Of a stretch of DNA of 64,000 bases, positions 43,207-52,848 are shown in pieces. Location: assembly GCA_003054655.1 (NCBI GenBank), contig QAYZ01000014.1, positions 310,001 through 374,000 on the forward strand, in the 5' to 3' direction. A program made the translations under genes and the position numbers. A model generated the notes under the pieces. The model worked only from the letters and a program-made list of their open reading frames with translations. It was not told the DNA's origin and did no database searches. Source of the stretch: Spartobacteria bacterium LR76. Lineage in GTDB: Bacteria > Verrucomicrobiota > Verrucomicrobiia > Chthoniobacterales > Terrimicrobiaceae. Every line of letters begins with the position of its first letter. The stretch's first letter is position 1.

Positions 43207-44048
43207 TGATAAAGGGAGAACGAGGTGAGGTTCCGGGAGTTCATCAGGTTCCCAGGGGCGAGCTTCACCGCCACGCCATCGACCTCGAACCAGATGGTGC
43301 GGGCGCTGAGATTCAGGATATGAATCCCGTCGAGGGACATCTTCACCTGCTTGAGAGCCTCCATGTAGTCTTTGATTTCGATATTCGTTGCGAACCAAAG
43401 GTCTTGCTGATGGATCCTTGCTCTCTTCGCAAAGTCTTCCACGATTTCCCAGTTATCCTCGCGGTGGAACTCGAAGCTGTGACCCCAGAAATAAAACAAC
43501 GCCATTTCCACCCAGGGGTCGCTGGCGACAAAAGCGTCAAATCGCTCGCAAAGCCGGTCCTTGTGATGGCAGGTCGGGTGCCAGTCCAGCCAATCGTCCG
43601 GCATGGCGTAGTCGTTCCGGCTTTCTGCGACGACTCTGGCGTACTCGATTCCGTAAGCCTCGAGCCTTGTCGAAAGCTCTGTGCTTTTCGTTCCGAAGGG
43701 ATAGGACATCCCACGAATCGGATAGCCCACCAGAGATTCTAGATTTCGACGATCGGCCATGATTTCGTAGGACAGCTGGATCGGCGACAGGGTAGTCAAA
43801 TGAGGATGCGTCATGCTGTGGATGGCCACTTCATGTCCGGTAAACAGAGTGCCTATCTCCTCCTCCGTAAGGACATCATGCCTTCCCAATAGTCCAGAGT
43901 TGAGGTGGAAGGTTCCCTTCAACCCGGCCTCATTGAAGATGGAGACGAGACGACGGTCATGAACCGAGCCGTCGTCGTAGCTGGCGGTGACAGCCTTTTG
44001 GGTTCCTCCCGGAAATCGATTCAGCCGAACGACGGAGTAGTCAGGCAT
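43203..44048 (-). CDS. Polysaccharide deacetylase (NodB/CE4)-like protein
   Basis: 281 residues. The NodB motifs are present: TASYDDGSVHD (motif 1, Asp pair), VAIHSMTHPHL (motif 2, metal-binding His pair) and MSYPFGTKS (motif 3). There is no obvious signal peptide, so it may act in the cytoplasm, or the start may be misplaced. A C-terminal beta extension (GIHILNLSARTIWFEVDGVAVKL) is unusual for the family. Starts 40 bp after the CBM protein. Confidence 0.85.
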   Translation of the reverse strand: MPDYSVVRLNRFPGGTQKAVTASYDDGSVHDRRLVSIFNEAGLKGTFHLNSGLLGRHDVLTEEEIGTLFTGHEVAIHSMTHPHLTTLSPIQLSYEIMADRRNLESLVGYPIRGMSYPFGTKSTELSTRLEAYGIEYARVVAESRNDYAMPDDWLDWHPTCHHKDRLCERFDAFVASDPWVEMALFYFWGHSFEFHREDNWEIVEDFAKRARIHQQDLWFATNIEIKDYMEALKQVKMSLDGIHILNLSARTIWFEVDGVAVKLAPGNLMNSRNLTSFSLYQ

Positions 44049-44087
44049 GGTTGATCTCGAGATCCAGATTGCCGCAGACTGCTGCGA

Positions 44088-44633
44088 TCAGGGTTTTGTC
44101 ACCTTCGAGATGGTAAACTCGTCGAAATCCACATTGCAGCGATTCCTCGACCACGAGTGTATGAAGATCGCGGCGTAGGCGGCATTGGCCGGCGCAGGGG
44201 CCTCGACTTTATATTCCGTCCAATCTCCGACTTCCATCGGGAGGATTTGCTTGGCATCGCCGACAATGGAGAACCCTTCGTTGTAGAACTGCAGCATGAC
44301 ACCGATGCCGCTCTTTTCATTGGAGCGGGCGTAAAAAGTCAGGCGGTAGACGCTGCCAGGCTCGACCGGCACCTTGTTGCTCAGCACGCTCGATCCCATG
44401 GGGGCTTGTTCGCCATCTGCCACGATGACACTCAGGCCCAGCTTGCCTTTGTACGCGCTCTCGGTGGTAACGCGGCTCAACTCGGATTCCGCGTCTTCCT
44501 TTCCCCACACCCAACCTTGACGGTCGGCTTCAAACCCGGGGTTCTCCAGATTGAGAACTTCATCTGCGTGGCAGAAAGAAGAGAACGATGCCATGGCGGC
44601 AACAGAGAGGATGAGGGAAACTCGATGTGACAT
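44088..44633 (-). CDS. Secreted CBM4/9-like carbohydrate-binding protein
   Basis: 181 residues: a signal peptide ending at SFCHA, then one beta-sandwich with the CBM4/9 pattern (LNLENPGFEADRQGWVWG at the start, VYRLTFYARSNEKSGIGVMLQF in the middle, VDFDEFTISKV at the end). With no catalytic domain it would be a free binding protein or a surface cap. It opens the minus-strand operon with the two deacetylases, 47 bp after a locus 2 motif. Confidence 0.8.
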   Translation of the reverse strand: MSHRVSLILSVAAMASFSSFCHADEVLNLENPGFEADRQGWVWGKEDAESELSRVTTESAYKGKLGLSVIVADGEQAPMGSSVLSNKVPVEPGSVYRLTFYARSNEKSGIGVMLQFYNEGFSIVGDAKQILPMEVGDWTEYKVEAPAPANAAYAAIFIHSWSRNRCNVDFDEFTISKVTKP

Positions 44634-44680
44634 GCTAACACTGTGAGCAGGGCCGGACTATGGGTCAAATTTCCGACTCC

Positions 44681-44694
44681 TCAAACAATAGAGT
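44681..44694 (-). promoter_or_regulatory. Locus 2 motif, copy 2
   Basis: ACTCTATTGTTTGA on the minus strand, 47 bp before the CBM protein start, within the 95-bp gap after the GH16 gene. Confidence 0.7.
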
Positions 44695-44728
44695 TACCGC
44701 AGGCACGCTGCATTCTCCGGGAGTCAGG

Positions 44729-46663
44729 CTAAGGCTGCCTTGTCCCGCTCCAGACACGCACCCAATCGATCTGGGTCAGTTGGTTGTTTACCTGTGAACC
44801 GGGAGCGTTGGCCGGATCCCATCCGCCAAGCTGCAAGGAGAGCAGGAGGTAACACGGGACGCTGCAGGCTCGTGAGTTTGCAAACGTATAGGTTTTCGTT
44901 CCATCCACATAAAACTCCATCAATCCATTCTCCCAGTAGATCCCGTAAGTGTGAAAGCCGTCCGCAGTCGGAGTGATATTTTGAAGACCCGTGCCGACGG
45001 ATTGGTGATCTACGCCGTACCCGTCCCAATGAAGTGTCTGATAAGCCGCGTTCTGTCCCTGAAATGACAGCGACTCCCAAATATCCACTTCCATGCCCCC
45101 GTTGTAGGTCGAGGAGGTATCTCCCCAGTCGTCGCGGACAACCAATTCGGGCGAAGAACCAAAATTCGTATTGGCGGCAGTTCCGTTTTGCAGGCAGGAA
45201 TCGGCGACCGGATAATAGGTGACCCCGTTTACGACCAACTGAGGCCGCATCGAGGCGGATGACCATTCCTTGCTGTAGAACTTTATCTGTCTTACCCGGC
45301 GAAAAGTATCAGCAAGAAGCAAAGAGATCTGGCTATTACCCGCGAGCTTCTCGGTGACAAAGTCCTTCACATCGAAGGTCAGTTGTTGGCCTGAGCTATA
45401 GGTTTGATTGTAGGCCTGTGCAATCCAGCCGGGATCCTGCACTGGCTGGTTGTTCCAGGTCACCCCGCTCTCCGTCCATGAGTCATCCCGAACTTTCAAA
45501 AGGAGCAGGTTGTTGCCTGATCCCTGATCTGCGGAAGATACCGTGAGCTTGATATAGGCGGAGTTGACCTGGGCGATATTTGCTCCACTCAGGTCAAACT
45601 TCAGCAAGGATCGGTAGTATCCATTGAGGTTGCCATAAACCCCTCGGTCTGGCATCAGCCAAAATGCGGGCCACAGCCCAGCAATGAAGGGAAACCGAGC
45701 GCGGACTTCAAAGTAGCCATACTGCTGCCGGAAAAGCCCGAAGGTCGAAATCTCGGCTCCGGTATAAGCATAGTTGATGCCGCCGAAGGTATTGTTTCGC
45801 ACTTGAGAACGCAGATTGAGCACCCCCAATCCCTGCGAAATATTCCCTGGATCGTTTCCGCCCTGGCCGTTGATCCACAGACTTGCCTGGCCGACCTTCC
45901 ATTTTAATCCATCGAGATAGGTGTTTACCGATTTGAACTCGTCCGAGAACGTCAGGAGCCAGTTGCCATTGAGTGGCGGTAAGGGAGTGACTGAGAGGGA
46001 GTCAATATATACCCCAAGATTGGTTCCAGATCCGTAACCTGCCGACAGGTCAAACTTGCGGATCGACCAATTCGTCGCGGTGTCGGCGGACGTCAGCACG
46101 GTTGTGCCGTTGAGGAGCACGGCGGCGCTGTTGGTGGCTTCGTTGAACCGAACCTCCAGGTTTGCCCAAGAAGCGAGTGTAGTGAGGAGGCTGGCATTCG
46201 TGTAGGTTGCCAGGGTTGTCGTTCCAGCCGTCCCTCCCGTCAGGGAGATGGTGCTGGTTCCATCACAGACCAGCCCGAAGACTTTGGCATTCGAGGCATT
46301 ATAAAAATTCAAGTACCATGCCGTGGCGCTGGATGTAGCCCTACGTACGGCAACTTTCAATACCCCGGAAGTGCAGTTTTCCCCAAGGTCGCAGGTTACG
46401 ACCGGACGGTTGGCTGTGTTGTTATCCTGAATCAGGAGCGATTGTGTGCCAGCGTTCGCTATTGCAGTCGTGACAGTGACGGCTGAGGATCCCGTTCCAG
46501 CTCCATTGTTCAGCGCCACAGACCATGTGGCGGAACTGCCGAGGTTTCCCGGAGAGTATCCTTCGCTGGCCTCGAAGCCGCACGAAAGGATCTGGGCGGA
46601 ACATGGTAGAGTCAGGGTGATGGCCGCAATGAGGCCCATGCGCAGGGATGCCAGGGGGGACAT
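44729..46663 (-). CDS. Secreted GH16 enzyme with LamG-like head and inserted DNRLRE-type domain
   Basis: 644 residues. A signal peptide (to PCSA) is followed by a LamG-like domain (about 24-228) identical in layout to the PEP-CTERM protein at 54329. The GH16 sandwich starts at WLLTFSDEF (about 234) and runs to GLWPAFWLMPDRG (about 333). It is then broken by about 185 residues and resumes at GGMEVDIWES (about 520) with the catalytic Glu-x-Asp-x-x-Glu, ending QIDWVRVW. The insert is a CBM96/DNRLRE-like domain in permuted order: its later half (YYRSLLKFDLSG, DDSWTESGVTWNNQPV) comes first and its opening strand (ADSCLQNGTAANTNFGSSPELVVRD) last. GH16 enzymes cleave beta-glucans or galactans; which one is unknown. 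Confidence 0.87.
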   Translation of the reverse strand: MSPLASLRMGLIAAITLTLPCSAQILSCGFEASEGYSPGNLGSSATWSVALNNGAGTGSSAVTVTTAIANAGTQSLLIQDNNTANRPVVTCDLGENCTSGVLKVAVRRATSSATAWYLNFYNASNAKVFGLVCDGTSTISLTGGTAGTTTLATYTNASLLTTLASWANLEVRFNEATNSAAVLLNGTTVLTSADTATNWSIRKFDLSAGYGSGTNLGVYIDSLSVTPLPPLNGNWLLTFSDEFKSVNTYLDGLKWKVGQASLWINGQGGNDPGNISQGLGVLNLRSQVRNNTFGGINYAYTGAEISTFGLFRQQYGYFEVRARFPFIAGLWPAFWLMPDRGVYGNLNGYYRSLLKFDLSGANIAQVNSAYIKLTVSSADQGSGNNLLLLKVRDDSWTESGVTWNNQPVQDPGWIAQAYNQTYSSGQQLTFDVKDFVTEKLAGNSQISLLLADTFRRVRQIKFYSKEWSSASMRPQLVVNGVTYYPVADSCLQNGTAANTNFGSSPELVVRDDWGDTSSTYNGGMEVDIWESLSFQGQNAAYQTLHWDGYGVDHQSVGTGLQNITPTADGFHTYGIYWENGLMEFYVDGTKTYTFANSRACSVPCYLLLSLQLGGWDPANAPGSQVNNQLTQIDWVRVWSGTRQP

Positions 46664-46722
46664 GCTTCCTCCCTAGCGGAAAGACCTTCAGGTGAGGAAG
46701 CGTTCGATGTCTTCTAAAACAC

Positions 46723-46736
46723 TCCCACAATAGAGT
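46723..46736 (-). promoter_or_regulatory. Locus 2 motif, copy 3
   Basis: ACTCTATTGTGGGA on the minus strand, 59 bp before the GH16 start. Copies 3 and 4 share the divergent GH16/heparinase promoter region. Confidence 0.7.
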
Positions 46737-46803
46737 GTTCATATCGATAGGCCATCCAATTTGCAGACCCTTAGTTTCCGAAGCAAATGGCGCCCAGAAC
46801 GAT

Positions 46804-46817
46804 ACTCTATTGTTAGA
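46804..46817 (+). promoter_or_regulatory. Locus 2 motif, copy 4
   Basis: ACTCTATTGTTAGA, 46 bp before the heparinase-like gene, identical over 14 bp to copy 6. Its arms TCTA/TAGA are complementary. Confidence 0.75.
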
Positions 46818-46863
46818 TTCTTCGCTCGATTGCCCCTGCCGAGGGGTGTATTGATGGTATGGA

Positions 46864-48807
46864 ATGCGTTCGCCCTTGTATTGCCTTCATGCCGTAGGAA
46901 TTGCTGCCGCGGCGGTCTGTGGTGTTTTTTGCGAGAAGGCCGTCGGTATTGAGCCGCTTTCGTCGGAGAGAGTCGCCGAGATCGCGAAGGTGCTTCCTGC
47001 CAGGCCTGTCGGAGTCGGAGTGCCGATAGAAGATCGCGCTGCGTGGGACAAGTTGACCGGGCGACCGCATTACGCTGAGGAGATCCTGCGATCGGCTAAT
47101 CGCTTGATCGAACAAAAATCTCCCGAAACTTCGGAAGCCGACTATTTCGAGTTTTCCAGGAACGGAAATCGCTCCAACTATGAGGGCAAGGCCGATTCGC
47201 GGCGGCATCGTCTCTCGATTTTCGTGCAGGCCGAGGGACTGGAAAACCAGGGGCGGTTTTTGCCGTACATCAACGAGGAGCTGGCCAAGATTCTCGCCGA
47301 ACCGACATGGGTTCTTCCCTCCCACGACAAAGGGCTGGAGAACTTCAAGGGAACCAAGACCGAGATTGATTTATGGACGGCAATGACGGTGTGGAATCTC
47401 GCCACTGCCGACACCATACTCGGAGACCGTCTTGGGTCTGAAACGCGGGCGAAGATCCGGACAGAGGCGCAGAGACGGGTCTTCGTACCGATGCTGGCTC
47501 AAATAAGGGGGGAGGCGCCTCCTGCGTGGTGGATTGACAGCAGCTTTAACTGGAACGCCGTCGTCCATGCCGGCGTCACCGGAGCGGCGCTCGCCCTGGT
47601 GGAGAGTCCGGAGGAACGCGCGGAGTTTGTCGTCGAGGCGGAGCGGGACATACGCCCCTATCTCGGAGGATTCAAAGCTGACGGGTACGCGGAAGAGGGC
47701 CTCAGCTATTGGAACTACGGCTTCGGGCATTACGTACTCCTCGCGGAGACTTTGCTCCAGGCGACCAACGGCAGGATCAACCTGTATGCCGAAGATCGAG
47801 CCCGACGGGTAGCTCAGTTTCCGAAAGCTCTCGAGGTCCTTCCCGGAACCTATCCGGCGTTTGGAGATTGTGTTGTCTCCATGGAGCCATCTGCCTGGGC
47901 GCTTCGTATCCTGAACGCCCGCTATCAGTTTGGCTGGAAGGAGGGGGCTGCGTTTCCCATGCTTGATTCGATGTATGCGCCGCTCCTTTATGCGGCGGCG
48001 ATCAGCACGGCCTTCTCCCCCGGGGAGGCGGCGGTTTCTTCGCCTGGGCAGGAAGATTTCAGCAATTTGTTAACCACGTGGTTTCCTGAGTCACAGGTCT
48101 TGGTCGCTCGCCCCGCAGACGCCGCGATGGGATTGGGTCTGGCCTGCAAAGGAGGGAACAACGGCGAAAGCCACGGGCATCTGGATCAGGGATCTTTTGC
48201 TGTTTTCAACGGGGATCAGGGAATGATCATTGATCCTGGGGCAGCGGTCTATAGTGCGGCGACTTTCGACGAGCGGCGTTACGAGAACAAAATCCTGAAC
48301 TCATACGGCCATCCGGTTCCGGTCGTGGCCGGTCAATTGCAGAAGGCGGGAACCAAACATGGTTCCAGGATTTTCGAAAGAACCTCTACGGAAGACCGGG
48401 ACTCCCTTGTGCTGGATATATCCGGGGCTTACGCCGTCCCTGCCGTAAAGCAGCTCCTGCGACGATTTGACTATGATCGCACAGGAACGACCAGCGTCAC
48501 TATTACGGATACTTTCGAGTTTTCTTCCCCGGAGACATTTTCCACGGCACTGGTGACATTCGGCACGGTGCGAGAGATCAAGCCGGGGGTCCTGACGATA
48601 ACCAAGGGAGGCCGCAGCGTTCAGGTGGAGGTGAGAGCCGGGGGGGCAGCATTTGCCTGGAAGGAAGAGATCATCTCGGAGAAATTGAAAAGCGGGCCAG
48701 AACAAGTCCGCCGCATCGAGATCGCCTTGAAGGAAAAGACCACCGCCGGCCAGATCGTGATGCGGATCACCCCGGCAGTATCCGCCAATACGGCATTTCA
48801 GCCGTAA
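46864..48807 (+). CDS. Heparinase II/III-like polysaccharide lyase
   Basis: 647 residues with an N-terminal signal sequence (LHAVGIAAAAVCGVF). An alpha/alpha toroid (about 60-370) includes WWIDSSFNWNAVVHAGVTGAAL and YAEEGLSYWNYGFGHYVLL with likely catalytic Asn, His and Tyr residues. The C-terminal beta-sandwich starts with the family hallmark GESHGHLDQGSFAVFNGDQGMIIDPG and continues RYENKILNSYGHPVPVV. The family cleaves uronate-containing polysaccharides by beta-elimination. Substrate cannot be read, but with two deacetylases and a GH16 in the same regulon an acetylated uronate polymer is plausible. Confidence 0.88.
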   Translation: MRSPLYCLHAVGIAAAAVCGVFCEKAVGIEPLSSERVAEIAKVLPARPVGVGVPIEDRAAWDKLTGRPHYAEEILRSANRLIEQKSPETSEADYFEFSRNGNRSNYEGKADSRRHRLSIFVQAEGLENQGRFLPYINEELAKILAEPTWVLPSHDKGLENFKGTKTEIDLWTAMTVWNLATADTILGDRLGSETRAKIRTEAQRRVFVPMLAQIRGEAPPAWWIDSSFNWNAVVHAGVTGAALALVESPEERAEFVVEAERDIRPYLGGFKADGYAEEGLSYWNYGFGHYVLLAETLLQATNGRINLYAEDRARRVAQFPKALEVLPGTYPAFGDCVVSMEPSAWALRILNARYQFGWKEGAAFPMLDSMYAPLLYAAAISTAFSPGEAAVSSPGQEDFSNLLTTWFPESQVLVARPADAAMGLGLACKGGNNGESHGHLDQGSFAVFNGDQGMIIDPGAAVYSAATFDERRYENKILNSYGHPVPVVAGQLQKAGTKHGSRIFERTSTEDRDSLVLDISGAYAVPAVKQLLRRFDYDRTGTTSVTITDTFEFSSPETFSTALVTFGTVREIKPGVLTITKGGRSVQVEVRAGGAAFAWKEEIISEKLKSGPEQVRRIEIALKEKTTAGQIVMRITPAVSANTAFQP

Positions 48808-48829
48808 ATCCGACGTTGAAATCTGATCC

Positions 48830-49528
48830 TCAATGTCCGGTCTTGAGGAGTTCCCGCCGCTTTTCGAGTTTGAGATATCTGTCGAGAGTTGCTTTTACCG
48901 GGTCTGGTAATACAAGCGCAGAGCCCGGTTCCGCACCAAACTGGTAGACGTAGGTTGCACTTCCATCCCGATAAGCGACGGGCAGGGACGTGCTGACATT
49001 GACCCATGCCTCCTGCCCGGCGTTGAGGACATAGTGGTAACACACGACTCCATCGAACGCCTCCACTTTGTCGAAATACGGCAATGCGATCCACGACACC
49101 CCGGGAAATCCGGCAAATGAAAGAGGGGCGAACCTTGCCGCATCCGTGATCGATGAATCCTCTCCGAGGACCGTTCCGGTACTTTTCGTGGGACAAATCG
49201 AGACTTCGCTGCCGGCGTCCACCAGATAGGCTCTCTCTGTGTACCAGATGTCCTGCGTGCGTCCGTTGCGGAATGTCACCCGGTCATGCCCGATACCATC
49301 CGTCCATATACTCTCGACGCGTTCGATTTCATTGGCTTCGGGGGCGGCGTTGGTCTGATTGGCTTCGTTCGCCGCCTTGCGCGCTATGATGGTCCATTGA
49401 ATCTTCCCCGAGGCCTTCCTGATCAATGGTGGCGAAGGGAGCGGAGTAGTTGATGCCGCGTGCAGAGTGGCGGAGATCAATGCGCACGCCGTCATGATGA
49501 GCAGTGGAAATCGAATGATGTTTCTCAT
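48830..49528 (-). CDS. Secreted protein of unknown function coupled to a Verru_Chthon A-like gene
   Basis: 232 residues with a signal peptide ending at LHAAS. No family recognised. The mature part is beta-rich, with ERVESIWTDGIGHDRVTFRNG, DIWYTERAYLV, VCYHYVLN and ATYVYQFGAEP. Its ATG overlaps the stop of the large upstream protein (ATGA), so the two probably function together. Only 22 bp separate its stop from the converging heparinase gene. Confidence 0.7.
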   Translation of the reverse strand: MRNIIRFPLLIMTACALISATLHAASTTPLPSPPLIRKASGKIQWTIIARKAANEANQTNAAPEANEIERVESIWTDGIGHDRVTFRNGRTQDIWYTERAYLVDAGSEVSICPTKSTGTVLGEDSSITDAARFAPLSFAGFPGVSWIALPYFDKVEAFDGVVCYHYVLNAGQEAWVNVSTSLPVAYRDGSATYVYQFGAEPGSALVLPDPVKATLDRYLKLEKRRELLKTGH

Positions 49529-52500
49529 GGGTTAACCAATTCCATCTGTCGATCGAGGACTTCGCCCGTGAAGCGATCTATCGCCACGTGCAACCAATAC
49601 CGCCTTTCGCCCTCGACGACAAATTGGTCGAGATTGGAAGCGTTCTGCGGGTATCGTCCTGTCTGAGCCACGACATCGATCAGGAGATTCCATGTGCGCG
49701 TCTGCCCCACATCGGTGAGCGCCCGCACTGCTGCCTCCCGCCGGGTTTTGATATTCTGCTCCATGGTATTTCCAAAGGATGATCCGCCGAGCCCCGAGGC
49801 GATTTTGGTAACAAGCTCATCCTTGCCGGCCAGAGGAGCACTCTGGGTGAGTGAGGTGATGTTGGAGGCCATCGCTGACGCGTTCCCCACGGTCGCTCCC
49901 CCGATGACGTCCGCCATTGTATTTTTCAGGACGGCAGCCAGTGCCAGCTTGTTCGGACTGTTTAGGCTGATGCAGCCATGCCGCACGCGATCCATGCTCT
50001 GCCCGACCGTAAACAGATCGAGCAATCCCGCATCTCCGCTCAGGTCCGTAAAGAAGTCCAGCGTGCGCCAAGGGTAGTCGCGGGCGACGTAGCCCAGCTC
50101 CCCGACACTATAGAAGGGGCGGTTGAGAATTACCGGGCGGTCCGCGCTCCGTGCATAAGGATCACCCTCCCATGAGCTCGTGGACGGCGTGGAGGTATAG
50201 AGGCCGGAATCCGCCAGACGACGGACACCATCGGGATCGGTATAGCCTACGACCTTCGTGGTCGCGCTGGCGTTGTTGCGGCTGAACTTGGCGAGAAAGT
50301 ACTGATCATAGGGAGGCGGCTGTGGAAACGTGGCCGGAACGATCTGTTTTGCCGGAGTGCCATCGGTCTGGAGAGCAGGCATCGTGTCTGCCGACCACAG
50401 CGAGGCTTTCCAGTACTGGCGCTTGGTTACGCTCTCGACCTGAGCAAGATTGAACCGCGTGGATCGAGGATCAGAGATCGCCCAGAATGGTGCCTGATCA
50501 TTTGAGATATTCGAGGCGTCGAACTTCTGTGGCGTAGCCTTGGCTCCGACTGCTCCCCCCATGCTCCCGGAATACATGGACCAGGAACCGGACATTCCGG
50601 TCGCTTCGTCATTAATGCCGACTCCATAATTGTACGGGATCCACACCCCGCCCGGGGTCAGGTATTCCAGCCAGACATTAAACAGATCCGCGACATTGTT
50701 GCTCAGGGTCAGACGGAGCGAACTCCAGGCCAGCCCTCCCGTGGATGTCTTACTCTGGGAGATGGGAAAATCGGGGAGCCGGTATCCGAGATAGTTTGCC
50801 CCGTCGGTCGTGCTGACCGCTGGCATGAGCGCCCACGCGTTTACAGCGCTGCCGGGAGCTGAGGTCAAGTCGCTCCCAACCGGCACATTGGGTTCCGAGA
50901 AGCCATTCACGCCGCGTCCTGCCGTGGAGGATAACTCGATCGTGCCGTTCATGCTGCCATGCTCTCCGGCAAAGACGGAGGGCGGGCTGCCCGCGGTGAA
51001 GGAATTGCTCCCGCTGTAATAGCCATTGCTCGTTCCAAAGGAGCCTTTGATCCGCAGCCGGATTCGCGGTCGGGATGCCACGGAGCCGACGGCCTGATGC
51101 GGGTTCCAGAGCGAAACCGTCATGTACTGCTCCAGCGATGATGGCGTGGAGGTGTATCCCCAAAGGTAGCGGACGAAATTGAGGTAGGGCAGGTTCTCTA
51201 TACCGCAAGCCTGCCAGGGAGCTCCGCTTTGATCGTATTCAACGACTGCCGGGCAACTGGACGATTCATATTGCGAGATGATCGATGCCCCGATCCGGAA
51301 GACATGGAATGCGGATTTTCTCTGATGAAAAGTGGTGAACGGATCCTTCGCTCCTCCATCCTTCGCGAGGGAACCCGAGAGTATCCCGGCCTGGAGCAGC
51401 TCGAAGAAATTCGGCTCGCGGGCAGGAGTATCGGCGAGAACCTGAGCGAGTGTTTTGATCTCGCTCTGTTCCGTGGAACCTGATGGCCCGACATATTTCC
51501 AGAGATTTGCCGCCGGGTCCCATTTTAAACCGAAACACGCCTGAATATTTTCCTCCGTTCCGCCGTTCTGCGGTCCGTTCGACCCCAGCCAACGAATACG
51601 ATCAAGTGGGAAGCGAAAGTACACGAGCGGATCCCCGGCTTCCACCTCGTAGGTGAACGAAGCACCATCAACCTGATAAGTTTTAATCGTTGCGGCTTTG
51701 TCTCTGCGAATGAGCGGGATGAAAACATTAGTCGAGGTTGTCGTGCGAGCCTGTGTCCCATAGTCGATCGTACTGCCTGCAGGCGTGCGCGGGAAATAGC
51801 TTGGGGCATTTCTCTCCCGGGAAAAGACGGAGAGATTGGGCAACGCATTGGTGGACAATCCAGCCACCGACATCTTTGCCGCCTTGATCAGGTCCTGGCG
51901 GCTGAGAAATGTCGTGTCTCCAGTAGCGACCTCCTTGAAACCATTCGGAATGGCGGTGTTGGTGATATAATTGAGATAGATCGTTCCCGACGAAGCGGAT
52001 TTCGCATTGCGCCACTTCGTCAACGCCTCCGGATCGATGCCCAATACCGAGAGATCAGCTCCTGCCAGCGTTCCCTTGATGGCTTGGGCGGCGGCGACAG
52101 AAATCGACTGCGTGGGGTATCCCGCCATGCTGATGTCGAGCAACCCGCCGACATCATATACGGCATAGGCAAAACGCGCCCCGATGTAGTTGCCGTTGTC
52201 CGGAGCCGGATTATTTACGGCGTTTGCTCCGGTGAACAGAGCCCCTGCCCCATTTGTCGCACCCATGCGCGAGAGGAAAATCCAGCCCGGCACGGGTTGG
52301 TTGGTGAAATCGCCCAGATAGACCTCGGCCCATCGTTGGGCGCTCACATAACGACCGTTCATCGACGGCGTGGAGGAGAGATTGGTGGAACCTCTGAGGC
52401 CGCTGACTGCTCCCGGGCTATTGGTAAAAGACGAGTCGCCGCTGACTCGAACGAGATTTGTCATCGACGATGACACTCCGATCCGCTGCGGGCGAATGTT

Positions 52501-52848
52501 TGCGCTGGTGATGTTTGTGTAGAGCGGTTTACCGGGAAATGTCAGGTCGGCAGCGCCACCCGCATCCATTTCCTTTTGCAAGTCCGCCACCACCAACGTG
52601 AGTGCGCCGAGTGCGGTTTCATCTGCGCGCAGCGAACTGCTGTAGCTCGCTGAGGCTGTTTGTTCCAGCCTCATGGCTGTAACGAAAGCTACGAGAATCA
52701 GACTGACGATGACTATAAAACTCAGTACGACGACGAGCGCGATACCCCTCTCCCGGAACAGTCTCCTCGGAGAGCGTCGCCGGCGAGAACCCGCCCTGTT
52801 TTCGAGAGCGTTCCTCCTTTCAGCCTCGCGATCGATGCTCTTGTTCAT
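49525..52848 (-). CDS. Verru_Chthon cassette protein A-like giant prepilin-class protein
   Basis: 1107 residues. A basic N-terminus and a single hydrophobic segment (GIALVVVLSFIVIVSLILVAFV) with the sequence after it (MRLEQTASASYSSSLRADETA) resemble the pilin-like start of Verru_Chthon cassette protein A and GspK-type proteins. The large exported domain carries Tyr/Trp-rich blocks also seen in that family, for example YIGARFAYAVYDVGGLLDISMAGYP, and ends with LHVAIDRFTGEVLDRQMELV. I assign the class, not a function: these genes usually sit with small pilins and may build a surface or secretion structure. A locus 2 motif lies 195 bp upstream, so it appears to be in that regulon. Confidence 0.75.
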   Translation of the reverse strand: MNKSIDREAERRNALENRAGSRRRRSPRRLFRERGIALVVVLSFIVIVSLILVAFVTAMRLEQTASASYSSSLRADETALGALTLVVADLQKEMDAGGAADLTFPGKPLYTNITSANIRPQRIGVSSSMTNLVRVSGDSSFTNSPGAVSGLRGSTNLSSTPSMNGRYVSAQRWAEVYLGDFTNQPVPGWIFLSRMGATNGAGALFTGANAVNNPAPDNGNYIGARFAYAVYDVGGLLDISMAGYPTQSISVAAAQAIKGTLAGADLSVLGIDPEALTKWRNAKSASSGTIYLNYITNTAIPNGFKEVATGDTTFLSRQDLIKAAKMSVAGLSTNALPNLSVFSRERNAPSYFPRTPAGSTIDYGTQARTTTSTNVFIPLIRRDKAATIKTYQVDGASFTYEVEAGDPLVYFRFPLDRIRWLGSNGPQNGGTEENIQACFGLKWDPAANLWKYVGPSGSTEQSEIKTLAQVLADTPAREPNFFELLQAGILSGSLAKDGGAKDPFTTFHQRKSAFHVFRIGASIISQYESSSCPAVVEYDQSGAPWQACGIENLPYLNFVRYLWGYTSTPSSLEQYMTVSLWNPHQAVGSVASRPRIRLRIKGSFGTSNGYYSGSNSFTAGSPPSVFAGEHGSMNGTIELSSTAGRGVNGFSEPNVPVGSDLTSAPGSAVNAWALMPAVSTTDGANYLGYRLPDFPISQSKTSTGGLAWSSLRLTLSNNVADLFNVWLEYLTPGGVWIPYNYGVGINDEATGMSGSWSMYSGSMGGAVGAKATPQKFDASNISNDQAPFWAISDPRSTRFNLAQVESVTKRQYWKASLWSADTMPALQTDGTPAKQIVPATFPQPPPYDQYFLAKFSRNNASATTKVVGYTDPDGVRRLADSGLYTSTPSTSSWEGDPYARSADRPVILNRPFYSVGELGYVARDYPWRTLDFFTDLSGDAGLLDLFTVGQSMDRVRHGCISLNSPNKLALAAVLKNTMADVIGGATVGNASAMASNITSLTQSAPLAGKDELVTKIASGLGGSSFGNTMEQNIKTRREAAVRALTDVGQTRTWNLLIDVVAQTGRYPQNASNLDQFVVEGERRYWLHVAIDRFTGEVLDRQMELVNP

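Noticed and set aside
45100-45650. Two tandem incomplete DNRLRE domains in the GH16 enzyme
   Set aside because: Only one copy of each half is present and together they make one domain, so permutation is favoured, although tandem decay is not excluded.
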